IMG/VR virus record: IMGVR_UViG_3300034283_002160
Location: 1-63,953 of that record
Length of the DNA: 63,953 bases
Source: a virus
Strand: one strand, 5' to 3'
The position numbers were made by a program, and so were the translations under genes. The notes under the pieces are model-generated. The model did no database searches. It saw only the letters and a program-made list of their open reading frames with translations, and was not told the origin of the DNA. Below are positions 22,739 through 31,231 of this stretch, one piece after another (positions within the stretch are counted from its first letter, which is position 1; every line of letters begins with the position of its first letter).

Positions 22739-24631
22739 ATGCCTGCTATAGAAACATATTTTACCGTTCGGAAACTTAGGATTAGTAAAACTAGTGCTAA
22801 CGGAGTTGATATTACAAGACAACTCGAGAACGTTGAAGAAATTATTATACCCCACACCAGTGCTGTAGGTAATACTCCGTCCGCCACTCTTACCTATACA
22901 ATTTTTGGAAGGCAGGAACTAAGCGACTCCTACATCTTTGACGTAACAGTCGGTGGCAATAATATTTCCGGATCAGATCAAACTGTAGTTAGTACTATCT
23001 TTGAACCTTTTACTTCGGAAAACTTTGATAACTCTGACTTTAACGCCCTCTTCAACAACGCCGTTACCCCAGCTAACACCGCTAACGTTCAAAAAGTTGA
23101 TTATTCTACCAATCCAAACATTCCTGTAAACATAGTTGCAATAAGAAACAATATAGCCGAGCGAGCGGACGTTCAAGAACTCCTCCACACAAGCCCGGGT
23201 CTAATCAGCGGCCGGTACGGAGGTAAGCAGCTAACTGGACAGTTCATTAATGAATTTAGAAACGGGGATAAGTCTTATGGTAAAACCCCAGTTATCGAGC
23301 ACACCACCCCCTACTTCTGTATATTTGACTACATATCCGGCTTCTCACCCGAGCACAACAAAGCCAACGCTATTGTAATATCTTACATTGTAGACGAATT
23401 AGGAAACCTAACAACCCCCGACTCACCCACCGCCCTGCCGATCTTACAGCAAGGATTCCCTTCAGACTCTAAGTTTGAGATATCAATACAATCTTCAGCC
23501 ATAGGAGGAACAGAGGCAAAGTTACTGGGGATGAACGAAGTTTTACGGTCAGGAGTAAGGGTTGAACCTATACTCTACAGCTATACAGCCTCCCAGTATC
23601 TAAAGCCAGCATACTCCGCCTCACACCAGCTTGAGTTCGATGTTGATGATAGTCTTCAGACATACGATGCCGCAGCATCAGGATCAGGTACTCAATCTCC
23701 ATCAACCTCATACCCGGTTACAACTGCCGTTACTTTTTCACTCGAAAGTAAAGACGACCTAAGTAATTACAACACAGGCACCTCTAGGTATTCATTTTCT
23801 CAAGATACTCAACAGCCGGTAAAATTCTCAGCTTATATTGAACATGAAGGAACTGCCTACGATACCGGCTACGGATTCGTAGCAGCACAAGTGAATTATA
23901 GGATAGAGGTTAGCAGTGACGGAACTTTTAATTCAAACACGATATCTACTTTAGCAGCGCAGACAGCTACCTACACTTCTAGCACACCGTCTGGAGATAT
24001 CGATCTTCAAAGCAACTTTAGTAATTTTAATAGCGGATCGGTAGTCCGGGTAGTAGTACAGCCTAGAGATTCAAACCTAGACACCCTACAACTATTTGGA
24101 AGATCTTTCCAAGCAACTAGTTTTGCATCCGGATCAACGTTTGTAGCTCAATCAGATAACGGACAAGGATTCTTCTTCGCTACAGGAAGTGCTGCAACCA
24201 ATACTACCTTAACCGCCAGTATTAGTCTTTCTTCAAAATATGATAATTTATATATTGGAATAAGAAACGCAACTGCAGCAAACCAAGGATTCAACACAGT
24301 AACCCTTCCTTTTACGGTCCAGCCCGGTGACGAAATTAAATTTAATAACGATGAAGCTAGAACTTTTCTAGTAACAGCCGTACAGGAACCCTCACAGAAC
24401 ACCGAACAGCTTCTTTATATAACTTTAGACTCTAAACCAAATAAAGCAGCCAACAAGGACTTCTTTGCCATTCGCAGGTACATCCCCTCCAGTAATATGA
24501 TATTAATGAAAACTGACAGAGTAAGAGGAACTCAGAGTAACGGAATATTATTCCCTGAATACCCTTCTGCTAGACTAAAAGCAAACTACGAAAGAATAAT
24601 CTCCGACCTTAAAAACAAAGGTATTTTATAA
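22739..24631 (+). CDS. Beta-rich structural (tail fibre/wedge) protein, 630 aa
   Basis: Ser/Thr/Asn-rich with regular beta patterns. It contains a stretch of low complexity near residues 310-325 (AAASGSGTQSPSTSYP). The C-terminus (NGILFPEYPSARLKANYERI) is helical. There is no tail-sheath signature, although the sheath is otherwise missing from the window. Likely a fibre or wedge-periphery subunit. Confidence 0.55.
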   Translation: MPAIETYFTVRKLRISKTSANGVDITRQLENVEEIIIPHTSAVGNTPSATLTYTIFGRQELSDSYIFDVTVGGNNISGSDQTVVSTIFEPFTSENFDNSDFNALFNNAVTPANTANVQKVDYSTNPNIPVNIVAIRNNIAERADVQELLHTSPGLISGRYGGKQLTGQFINEFRNGDKSYGKTPVIEHTTPYFCIFDYISGFSPEHNKANAIVISYIVDELGNLTTPDSPTALPILQQGFPSDSKFEISIQSSAIGGTEAKLLGMNEVLRSGVRVEPILYSYTASQYLKPAYSASHQLEFDVDDSLQTYDAAASGSGTQSPSTSYPVTTAVTFSLESKDDLSNYNTGTSRYSFSQDTQQPVKFSAYIEHEGTAYDTGYGFVAAQVNYRIEVSSDGTFNSNTISTLAAQTATYTSSTPSGDIDLQSNFSNFNSGSVVRVVVQPRDSNLDTLQLFGRSFQATSFASGSTFVAQSDNGQGFFFATGSAATNTTLTASISLSSKYDNLYIGIRNATAANQGFNTVTLPFTVQPGDEIKFNNDEARTFLVTAVQEPSQNTEQLLYITLDSKPNKAANKDFFAIRRYIPSSNMILMKTDRVRGTQSNGILFPEYPSARLKANYERIISDLKNKGIL

Positions 24632-24637
24632 AAGACA

Positions 24638-24645
24638 TATTTATT
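24638..24645 (+). promoter_or_regulatory. Candidate late promoter motif (variant)
   Basis: TATTTATT in context CA-TATTTATT-AGTATAAA, 18 nt before the ATG. Confidence 0.45.
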
Positions 24646-24663
24646 AGTATAAACCACTAAAAC

Positions 24664-25320
24664 ATGGCATATTTAAACAACTCTGTAGTAACAGTAGATG
24701 CTATCCTAACCAAGAAAGGTAGAGAGCTTCTAGCAAGAGGCGATGGATCGTTCAGGATCACGCAATTCGCTCTATCTGACGATGAAATCGACTACACCCT
24801 TTACAATGTAACTCATCCTTCAGGATCCTCGTATTACGGCGAGGCTATAGAGAATATGCCGCTACTTGAAGCATTCCCGGATGAGACTCAAATTATGAAG
24901 TATAAGCTCGTGACTCTTCCTAGAGGTACAGCTCGTCTACCGGTCCTCAACATTGGCTACTCTACGATTACGCTAAAGCAAGGAGCCTCTCTAGCAATTA
25001 CTCCTCAGACTCTTAATTTCTTAGGAGCTAATCAAACCTTTGAACCAAGTGGCTACACAGCCACTATTGCAGACGTAAGAGTTCTTGCAACATTTAACGG
25101 AGTAGGTATTAATACTGAAGAAGCAAACAGGTTGAACACCACCACGACTCTCGGTACTAATGTATCTAAGACAGTGATCGGTACTTCAATTAATCTCTCA
25201 GCTACAACAGTTAATACATTGTTTGGCACTACTACTCAACTACAGACTACCCTCACGTTAATAGGTAGAGATTCTGGAGCAAGACTTACCATTCCAGTAA
25301 CCATCACTAAATCAAACTAA
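24664..25320 (+). CDS. Conserved tail structural protein, 218 aa
   Basis: The N-terminus VVTVDAILTKKGRELLARGD followed by FRITQFALSDDEIDYTLYN is a recurring opening of tail/fibre proteins in T4-like marine phages. The rest is a beta-sandwich-like Thr-rich region. It probably forms part of the baseplate-fibre interface. The name is not settled. Confidence 0.65.
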   Translation: MAYLNNSVVTVDAILTKKGRELLARGDGSFRITQFALSDDEIDYTLYNVTHPSGSSYYGEAIENMPLLEAFPDETQIMKYKLVTLPRGTARLPVLNIGYSTITLKQGASLAITPQTLNFLGANQTFEPSGYTATIADVRVLATFNGVGINTEEANRLNTTTTLGTNVSKTVIGTSINLSATTVNTLFGTTTQLQTTLTLIGRDSGARLTIPVTITKSN

Positions 25321-25326
25321 TAAGAT

Positions 25327-26355
25327 ATGTCATTTAAGAGATTCGAAGCTGACGATTTAGTAGTAAGCGCTGAGCCAGTATCAGCTCCAGTTTGGAGTAC
25401 AAACACTCCAATACTTTCAACTTTTTTCACCTCCTCAACCCAACCCACCTCCACCTCCGGGAACTACTACCTAGATATTTATCAGACCGGATCACAGCTC
25501 AACGGCTCAGAAGTACAGTTAGCAATAGCTTATGGTGACGCTGCTGGCCTAGGAACCGCACCCTATAACAGCGCAGTTCCGGGCTACTCCCCAACCAAAA
25601 CAGTCTACGGGCAATACCGGACATTGGTATTAGGTGATGAAGAGAGCTCATTTAAGTTCGGAGGTAGTATTACCAGCGACTACTTCTACGCAATCAGTAT
25701 CGACAGAGATAGGTATAGAGAATCCCTATTACCAGGAACCTTCAACCTAACGCTTACTAATGGCGCAAACACCCTTAAGCTTACTGACAACAGTGCAGCT
25801 ACATCTACTATTCAATTCAATGATGCAGGAAGAGTTTTTGAAGTAGTAAGCGGATCAAACGGAACTCCCACTACAGTGGTAAACTCAACAGGCTTTACAT
25901 TAGCATCAGGATCTTACGGATTTTTCTTACCAGATATCGGTACGATACTTTTGAGCGGTTTAGCATTAAGCGGATCAGCAGCTCAAGGCGGAATCGGACT
26001 ATCGATCAATAGAGGAACCACAGCCCCAGCCGTCACCGCTACTAACATGGCCAAGCTCTACGATGCTATTAAGGCAGGAGCAGCATTCCAGCTTAATTAC
26101 CGAGAGACAGTATCTTCACAGTTTGTATTTACAAGGGTAAGAAACAGTGAGTTTAACTACTCCACTAACCCCTCTTACGTCACCGGGTCAGGAGATCTAA
26201 GGATCAGTAATATGGTAAACGCACCTCAGAGCTACATCACTTCAGTTGGTATGTACAATGACAACAACGAACTGCTAGCGGTTGCAAAGCTATCAAGACC
26301 CCTACTAAAGGACTTCACTAAAGAAGCATTAATTAGAATCAAGCTTGATTTCTAA
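25327..26355 (+). CDS. Fibre-like structural protein, paralog A, 342 aa
   Basis: The C-terminal 75 residues (NSEFNYSTNPSYVTGSG... YITSVGMYNDNNELLAVAKL) are clearly related to those of the next gene. The N-terminal parts share the layout but have diverged. Beta-rich with Ser/Thr/Gly. The pair probably arose by tandem duplication and forms distal or peripheral tail parts. Confidence 0.6.
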   Translation: MSFKRFEADDLVVSAEPVSAPVWSTNTPILSTFFTSSTQPTSTSGNYYLDIYQTGSQLNGSEVQLAIAYGDAAGLGTAPYNSAVPGYSPTKTVYGQYRTLVLGDEESSFKFGGSITSDYFYAISIDRDRYRESLLPGTFNLTLTNGANTLKLTDNSAATSTIQFNDAGRVFEVVSGSNGTPTTVVNSTGFTLASGSYGFFLPDIGTILLSGLALSGSAAQGGIGLSINRGTTAPAVTATNMAKLYDAIKAGAAFQLNYRETVSSQFVFTRVRNSEFNYSTNPSYVTGSGDLRISNMVNAPQSYITSVGMYNDNNELLAVAKLSRPLLKDFTKEALIRIKLDF

Positions 26356-26359
26356 ATGA

Positions 26360-27520
26360 ATGAGTGCATTTATACGACTAAACAAGCAGGATGCATTCGT
26401 AGTACCTTATACTGCGCATAAATCATTTTCCTTACCGTACTTCAGCGACAGCGGGAGTGCAGGTGTAGAGTTCTATATCGGAACTAGGGATAGAACATCC
26501 CTTTTCTCTTCGTCATCCTTAAAGACACAAAATCAATACTCTAGCTTAGTATTTGATTCTATAAATCATCTATATTATTCGAATTTCAGTTCTTCAGTCG
26601 AAAGCGGTAGTTTTGAAAATTACAACCAATCTACTCTGTTCTACTCCCGGAGCCTGACTCTCACCGACAGCACAGACATCTTTGTAGTAGATATTCGAAG
26701 GGATAGATTCGGAGAAGCAATCAAGCCTTCAAGCTTCACTCTTATAACAGGTTCGATAACTATCGCCGACGACGGAGAAGGGAATTTGCAAATTGCAACC
26801 GACACCACGTTAACAATCCCGGTACTAACCTTCTATTCTGAATCAGCCCAGTTTGTAAGTTTTGACGGCTCCGCTCAAATCACCTTAGATCCAACTACCC
26901 CTCCTGCACAGTATACATTTGCCTCAGCGTCATGGCAAGGATCAGCAATCAAAAGCCCTTTCTACTTGGTAAGTTCTACCCAGATACAAGAGATTGATAG
27001 CCGAGGGATTATCTATGATGCAACTACAGGAGTAATGACAACTGATAGCTCAGTTTATGAGTTTGCTGATCCAACAACTGACATAGGGCCAGTAGAGATA
27101 CTTTTTGTTTCAAGCTCTAATGTAGATTATACTATAGGGGGAGGTACTAACGTAGGTAATATTTTCTACCCGCACGGGGTAGGCGTTATCAGCAAAACCG
27201 ATCAACTAGTATCCTTGTTAAAAAATTCTGTTGGTTACGGTACTAATGTAAACTGGCAAGCCTCCCACACCATCTTCCAGCATCAGTACCGCTGCCGGGT
27301 GAATGAAAGTAGTTTAAACTACTCTCAGAACCCTTCCATCAAATCAGGCAGCAACGGAGAAACTTACAACTTCGCAACCGGGAGCTACTTCCAGCCCTAC
27401 ATCACAACGGTAGGACTTTACAACGATTCAAACGAACTCATAGCAGTAGCTAAGCTAGGTCAACCGATACCTAAATCCAGGTACACGGATATGACTTTTG
27501 TTATCGCACTAGATATTTAA
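26360..27520 (+). CDS. Fibre-like structural protein, paralog B, 386 aa
   Basis: The C-terminus (ESSLNYSQNPSIKSGSNG... YITTVGLYNDSNELIAVAKL) matches paralog A at most positions. I start at 26360 (MSAFIRLNKQDAF); an ATG 4 nt earlier is out of frame. Last gene of the baseplate block before the GIY-YIG insertion. Confidence 0.6.
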   Translation: MSAFIRLNKQDAFVVPYTAHKSFSLPYFSDSGSAGVEFYIGTRDRTSLFSSSSLKTQNQYSSLVFDSINHLYYSNFSSSVESGSFENYNQSTLFYSRSLTLTDSTDIFVVDIRRDRFGEAIKPSSFTLITGSITIADDGEGNLQIATDTTLTIPVLTFYSESAQFVSFDGSAQITLDPTTPPAQYTFASASWQGSAIKSPFYLVSSTQIQEIDSRGIIYDATTGVMTTDSSVYEFADPTTDIGPVEILFVSSSNVDYTIGGGTNVGNIFYPHGVGVISKTDQLVSLLKNSVGYGTNVNWQASHTIFQHQYRCRVNESSLNYSQNPSIKSGSNGETYNFATGSYFQPYITTVGLYNDSNELIAVAKLGQPIPKSRYTDMTFVIALDI

Positions 27521-27524
27521 TATC

Positions 27525-27977
27525 ATGACAGAACCTACCTGGACTTACAAGGGTAGGATGATCACTAAAATTTCCGATATGCCGGAAGGCACTTACGGAT
27601 TTATCTACCAGATCACCCACACCCCTACCAACAAAAAATATATCGGCAAGAAAGTCATGTACTTTACCCGGAAGGTTAAGCTCACCAAAAAAGAGATCGC
27701 CGAACAGACTGGCCCTGGCCGCAAGCCTATCACCAAATTAGTCACCAAAGAAAGTGACTGGGCTAGTTACTACGGATCCAACAAAGAGTTCTTATCTTTA
27801 ACCAGAACCTTCCCTAAAGAAGAGTTCCATAAAGAGATTCTAGAGCTTGCTACCGGTAAAAAGATGCTTACCTACTATGAGTGTAAATATTTATTTAAAT
27901 ACGGTGCCATTGAGAATAACGAGTTATACTACAACGATAACATATTAGGTAAATTCTACAGGAAAGATTTTATATGA
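27525..27977 (+). CDS. GIY-YIG endonuclease, Seg-like, 150 aa
   Basis: The GIY-YIG core is visible at residues 24-43 (YGFIYQITHTPTNKKYIGKK), followed by a Lys-rich middle and an acidic/aromatic tail. Single-domain enzymes of this kind in T4-like phages are free-standing homing endonucleases or host-DNA nucleases. It is wedged between the structural block and the cargo block, and its stop overlaps the next start (ATGA). The catalytic Arg and Glu cannot be assigned with certainty by eye. Confidence 0.75.
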   Translation: MTEPTWTYKGRMITKISDMPEGTYGFIYQITHTPTNKKYIGKKVMYFTRKVKLTKKEIAEQTGPGRKPITKLVTKESDWASYYGSNKEFLSLTRTFPKEEFHKEILELATGKKMLTYYECKYLFKYGAIENNELYYNDNILGKFYRKDFI

Positions 27978-28513
27978 AACTAATCCAAGCACTTCTTACT
28001 GAGAGCACTTACTCTAAAATTAAAGATGCTTTTAAAGCAGCTGGAGCTACTGATGTAGGAGTAGGATCTCAAGGGGTTGTTTATAGTGCACCCAAACCTG
28101 TACCGGAATTAGAGTACGAACCTAGAGAAGGGTACCTTGTAAAAATCACCCAGGATGACATCGAAATGGAGGCTATGATTAAAGCCCAGGGTAAAAAATT
28201 TAAATACCTGGCAAACATCGGTAAGGCAGTAAAGATGGAAAAAGGAGGCTGGTACCAAATCGAAAACCTACAGCCGGTCTCTCAAGAATACTCTGAGGAA
28301 ATTGAGAAGAACGTTCATATATTAGATCAGTTCTTTAGCGAAGGAGATAAGAGCCTGCTTTCAGACCTATCCCCGTACCTGCAGAAGGTCTTTATCGGTG
28401 CAAGGCAGGAGCTGGTTCAAACCGGCATTGATCCTGAAGAAGTTGATATGTTCGGAGATGACAACAACGTAATGGCAACCGCCGATGGTGATATAAAGCT
28501 TATCGACTATTAA
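27974..28513 (+). CDS. Kinase-fold-like protein with cleavable N-terminus, 179 aa
   Basis: It begins MKLIQALLTE|S, a cleavage-type leader. Then comes a glycine-rich loop (GVGSQGVVY, 29-37), a Lys in a strand (YLVKIT, Lys57), acidic residues after it (Glu64/Glu66), and at the very end DDNNVMATADGDIKLIDY. That ending resembles the catalytic-loop Asn and the DFG-type Asp of protein or aminoglycoside kinases. The chain stops right there, so the activation segment and C-lobe are missing. It may be a minimal or inactive kinase fold. Coupled to the GIY-YIG gene by ATGA. Confidence 0.55.
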   Translation: MKLIQALLTESTYSKIKDAFKAAGATDVGVGSQGVVYSAPKPVPELEYEPREGYLVKITQDDIEMEAMIKAQGKKFKYLANIGKAVKMEKGGWYQIENLQPVSQEYSEEIEKNVHILDQFFSEGDKSLLSDLSPYLQKVFIGARQELVQTGIDPEEVDMFGDDNNVMATADGDIKLIDY

Positions 28514-28514
28514 G

Positions 28515-28545
28515 TTGGTTACAAGCGGTTTCGTTCTTATATTAA
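28515..28545 (+). promoter_or_regulatory. Early-type promoter for primase
   Basis: TTGG 28515-28518, N19, TATATTAA 28538-28545. It stands far from the early block, in the middle of late genes. Confidence 0.7.
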
Positions 28546-28570
28546 GGTTATAACTATGTAATGCCTCCGC

Positions 28571-29494
28571 ATGGAGAATCCTATACTGCTAAGCGCAATC
28601 GAGAACGTACTGGGGAAATCTAATAAGAGGGCCCGGGATAACTATGCATTTAGTTGTCCGTTCTGCAACCATCGCAAACCCAAGCTTGAGATCAAGCTGA
28701 GTACTAACGAGAAGGGGGAGAATCCGTGGGAGTGCTGGGTTTGTAGTGCTAGAGGTAGGACTGTTAAGTCTCTGCTAAGGCAGATGAAGCTTGGTAAGGA
28801 TGAAGCTAACCAGGTCTTAAGACTTGTCAGGAAAGGAGAGACAGCTGACTACGAAGTCACGTTTGTAGAACTTCCTAAAGAGTTTCAGGCATTGACTACC
28901 GCCACCCGGACTTCCGTTATTGCAAACAAGATCAGGAACTACCTCTACAATAGAGGTCTTACCGAGAACGACTTTTTAAAATATAACATCGGCTACTGCA
29001 CCACCGGAGATTATGCTGGAAGAATCATCGTACCTTCATACGATGAAAATAATCAGCTAAACTTTTTCGTTGGCAGGACCTTTGAGAATAATTATTTTAA
29101 GTACAAGAATCCTCCCGCATCCAAGGATGTGATAGGATTTGAGAATTTAATTAACTGGGACCAGCCCGTCATCTTAGTTGAAGGAGTCTTCGATGCCATG
29201 GCTGTTAAACGTAATGCTGTCCCGATCCTAGGTAAGTCCTTATCTAAGAGTTTAATGTTAAAATTAGTGTCAAACAAGGTTCAAGACATTTATATAGCAT
29301 TGGATAAAGATGCTTTAAAAAGTGCGCTACGGTACTCTGAGCAATTCCTTGCTATGGGTAAACGAGTGTTCCTTGTTGACATGATCGATAAAGATCCTTC
29401 ACAGATGGGTTTTACTACTTTCACCCACCATATTCAACAGTCCCAGGAGCTGACTTTCAGTGACCTCCTCCGACACAAATTAGCTTTCGTATGA
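28571..29494 (+). CDS. DNA primase, T4 gp61-like / DnaG-type, 307 aa
   Basis: An N-terminal zinc-binding module has Cys29, Cys32, Cys55 and Cys58 (CPFC...CWVC). A TOPRIM region follows: PVILVEGVFDAMAVKRN (about 198-214), then IYIALDKDA with acidic metal ligands. It would make RNA primers for lagging-strand synthesis with a helicase that is not in this window. ATG 28571 is preferred over upstream ATGs, which are in other frames. It has its own early-type promoter and its stop overlaps the nuclease start (ATGA). Confidence 0.85.
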   Translation: MENPILLSAIENVLGKSNKRARDNYAFSCPFCNHRKPKLEIKLSTNEKGENPWECWVCSARGRTVKSLLRQMKLGKDEANQVLRLVRKGETADYEVTFVELPKEFQALTTATRTSVIANKIRNYLYNRGLTENDFLKYNIGYCTTGDYAGRIIVPSYDENNQLNFFVGRTFENNYFKYKNPPASKDVIGFENLINWDQPVILVEGVFDAMAVKRNAVPILGKSLSKSLMLKLVSNKVQDIYIALDKDALKSALRYSEQFLAMGKRVFLVDMIDKDPSQMGFTTFTHHIQQSQELTFSDLLRHKLAFV

Positions 29495-30273
29495 TTTATC
29501 CAGGTTCCAATTTTCTTTTAGAGCATAAGCAAAAACGCATTCAGTTCGACGGAGAGCTAAAGCAGATCACTCTGCCGGACCGCCGGGTTTACAGAAGAGG
29601 CGAAGGCATTTATTACCCCTCCGTTACTACGATCCTGCAGTACATGCCCAAAAATAAGTTCTTTGAGCAGTGGATTAAGGACGTAGGGCATAATGCCGAT
29701 CTCATCATGAGAAGGGCAGGTGAAGAAGGGACGGCAGTCCACAATGCAGCCGAGGAGCTGATCAAAGGCGGGGAAGTCCAGTGGATGGATGATTACGGCA
29801 AGGCTAAGTACTCGCTGCTGGTATGGCAGATGATCAATAAGTTCGTTGAAGCTTGGAAGGCCATGGACCCTGACGTCATTGCTACCGAAGAATTTACCTT
29901 CTCAGACGTCCATAAGTATGCCGGTACTGCTGATATCATTGCCAAGATCGGTGATGAGGTTTGGTTGCTGGATATTAAGACTTCTAATTCTTTGCATAAG
30001 TCTCACGAGTTACAGCTATCGGCTTACGCCAAGGCCTGGGAAGAGATGTACGGGCAGAAGATCGACCGGACAGGTATTATCTGGCTAAAATCAACTAAGA
30101 GAACTGCCTCTAGCAAGGACGGAGCATTCCAGGGTAAGGGATGGGAGCTTAAAGTAGTTGATAACATCGATGAGAACTTTGAACTATTCCAACTCATCTA
30201 TAAACTCTACCTTTTAGAGCATCCTGCCGATGAACCATCCTTTCAGACATATCCTTTATCGGTAAAGTTGTAA
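29491..30273 (+). CDS. PD-(D/E)XK exonuclease, RecB/Cas4-like, 260 aa
   Basis: The three RecB-family motifs are in order: AGTAD (Asp148), LLDIKTS (Asp161-x-Lys163) and QLSAY (175-179, the QxxxY motif). An upstream conserved His may lie in GTAVHNAAEEL. No Fe-S cysteine cluster is obvious. It probably processes DNA ends in recombination or replication. It is translationally coupled to the primase, so the pair forms a small replication operon. Confidence 0.8.
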   Translation: MIYPGSNFLLEHKQKRIQFDGELKQITLPDRRVYRRGEGIYYPSVTTILQYMPKNKFFEQWIKDVGHNADLIMRRAGEEGTAVHNAAEELIKGGEVQWMDDYGKAKYSLLVWQMINKFVEAWKAMDPDVIATEEFTFSDVHKYAGTADIIAKIGDEVWLLDIKTSNSLHKSHELQLSAYAKAWEEMYGQKIDRTGIIWLKSTKRTASSKDGAFQGKGWELKVVDNIDENFELFQLIYKLYLLEHPADEPSFQTYPLSVKL

Positions 30274-30298
30274 GCTATTTATAAAGAGCCTATCTTTA
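30268..30298 (+). promoter_or_regulatory. Early-type promoter before the nucleotidyltransferase genes
   Basis: TTGT 30268-30271, N19, TATCTTTA 30291-30298. A TATTTATA late motif (30276-30283) lies inside its spacer. Confidence 0.65.
30276..30283 (+). promoter_or_regulatory. Candidate late promoter motif inside an early promoter
   Basis: TATTTATA preceded by C and followed by AAG, 36 nt before the ATG at 30320. Confidence 0.5.
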
Positions 30299-30319
30299 GG
30301 TAGATAAATAGTAAAAAAA

Positions 30320-31231
30320 ATGGGAGGAAACGTATTTGGAACTACAGATAAGATTAACAGGGAGGATATCAAACCTACCCTGCTTAACTTTTTAAAAGAA
30401 TTCAAAAGGTTATTCCCCGCAGCCGAACCGCACTTCAGGCAGATGCAGACCCTAGGCTCTGCCGGCAAGAAAGAGGTATCTGGAGATATCGATTTAGCGA
30501 TCTCAGACCAAAGCTTTGATAAGATCCAGGACTGGGGTTTAGATCAGAAGCACGTTCAGGAGCTCTTTGAACTTTTTAAGAAGAGATCTAGGACAGCCTC
30601 TGAAGACCAGCTTATGAAAAGAGCAGTGATCGTAGCTATTGCCGAAAAAATCCAAGAGTCTGATACCAACCTTGCTGTTGATGTAAAAGGATCTTCCGCA
30701 GGAGCGCTATTCCTCCAAGCCCCTCAGTTCAACGAGGCAGGAGAGCAATTAGAGAAGAACGTTCAGATTGATATAAACGTAGGAGATATAGACTGGCTTA
30801 AGTTCGCTTATTATTCTAGCGTTTATTCCGGTAACGTTAAGGGCCTGCATAGGACCCAGCTCCTGGTAGCTTTATTTGCTAACAAAGGATATATCTTCTC
30901 CCATAACTACGGAGTTAAGAACAAAGACACCCAGGAAGTAGAAGCTAAAACTCCTGCCCAGGCCATCGAGCTACTAAACAAACTCTACGGCGCTGATTTC
31001 AGCAATGAGATATTAGAGAACTATTTTAGCATCATTGAATCCCTTAAGAAGAACTTAAGTGAGCAGGACCTTAACAGAGTCTACGACATCTACCTTAAGA
31101 TACTTGACAGCACCCGGGCCGATATCCCGGAAGATCTTCAGGATTACTGGATCGCCAGCCAGGAGAGGTTACAGCTAAAGGGTAAATTCTTACCCGAGGA
31201 TTCAAATCTTATAAAGTACCAGATTAAATGA
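30320..31231 (+). CDS. Nucleotidyltransferase-fold protein (Pol beta superfamily), 303 aa
   Basis: The signature GSAGKKEVSGDIDLAI (about residues 46-61) is the G-S-x(n)-D-x-D motif of the Pol beta-type fold. A third acid lies in VQIDINVGDIDWL. Such proteins transfer NMP to proteins, RNA or small molecules, or act as toxins; the target is unknown. It is followed by an ATGA overlap with a second protein of the same fold. Confidence 0.7.
   Translation: MGGNVFGTTDKINREDIKPTLLNFLKEFKRLFPAAEPHFRQMQTLGSAGKKEVSGDIDLAISDQSFDKIQDWGLDQKHVQELFELFKKRSRTASEDQLMKRAVIVAIAEKIQESDTNLAVDVKGSSAGALFLQAPQFNEAGEQLEKNVQIDINVGDIDWLKFAYYSSVYSGNVKGLHRTQLLVALFANKGYIFSHNYGVKNKDTQEVEAKTPAQAIELLNKLYGADFSNEILENYFSIIESLKKNLSEQDLNRVYDIYLKILDSTRADIPEDLQDYWIASQERLQLKGKFLPEDSNLIKYQIK

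Noticed and set aside
22739-24631. Tail sheath (gp18) assignment for the 630-aa protein
   Set aside because: The size would fit, but the Ser/Thr-rich beta pattern and lack of any sheath-type conserved C-terminal domain argue against it. The sheath and tube genes are probably outside the window.
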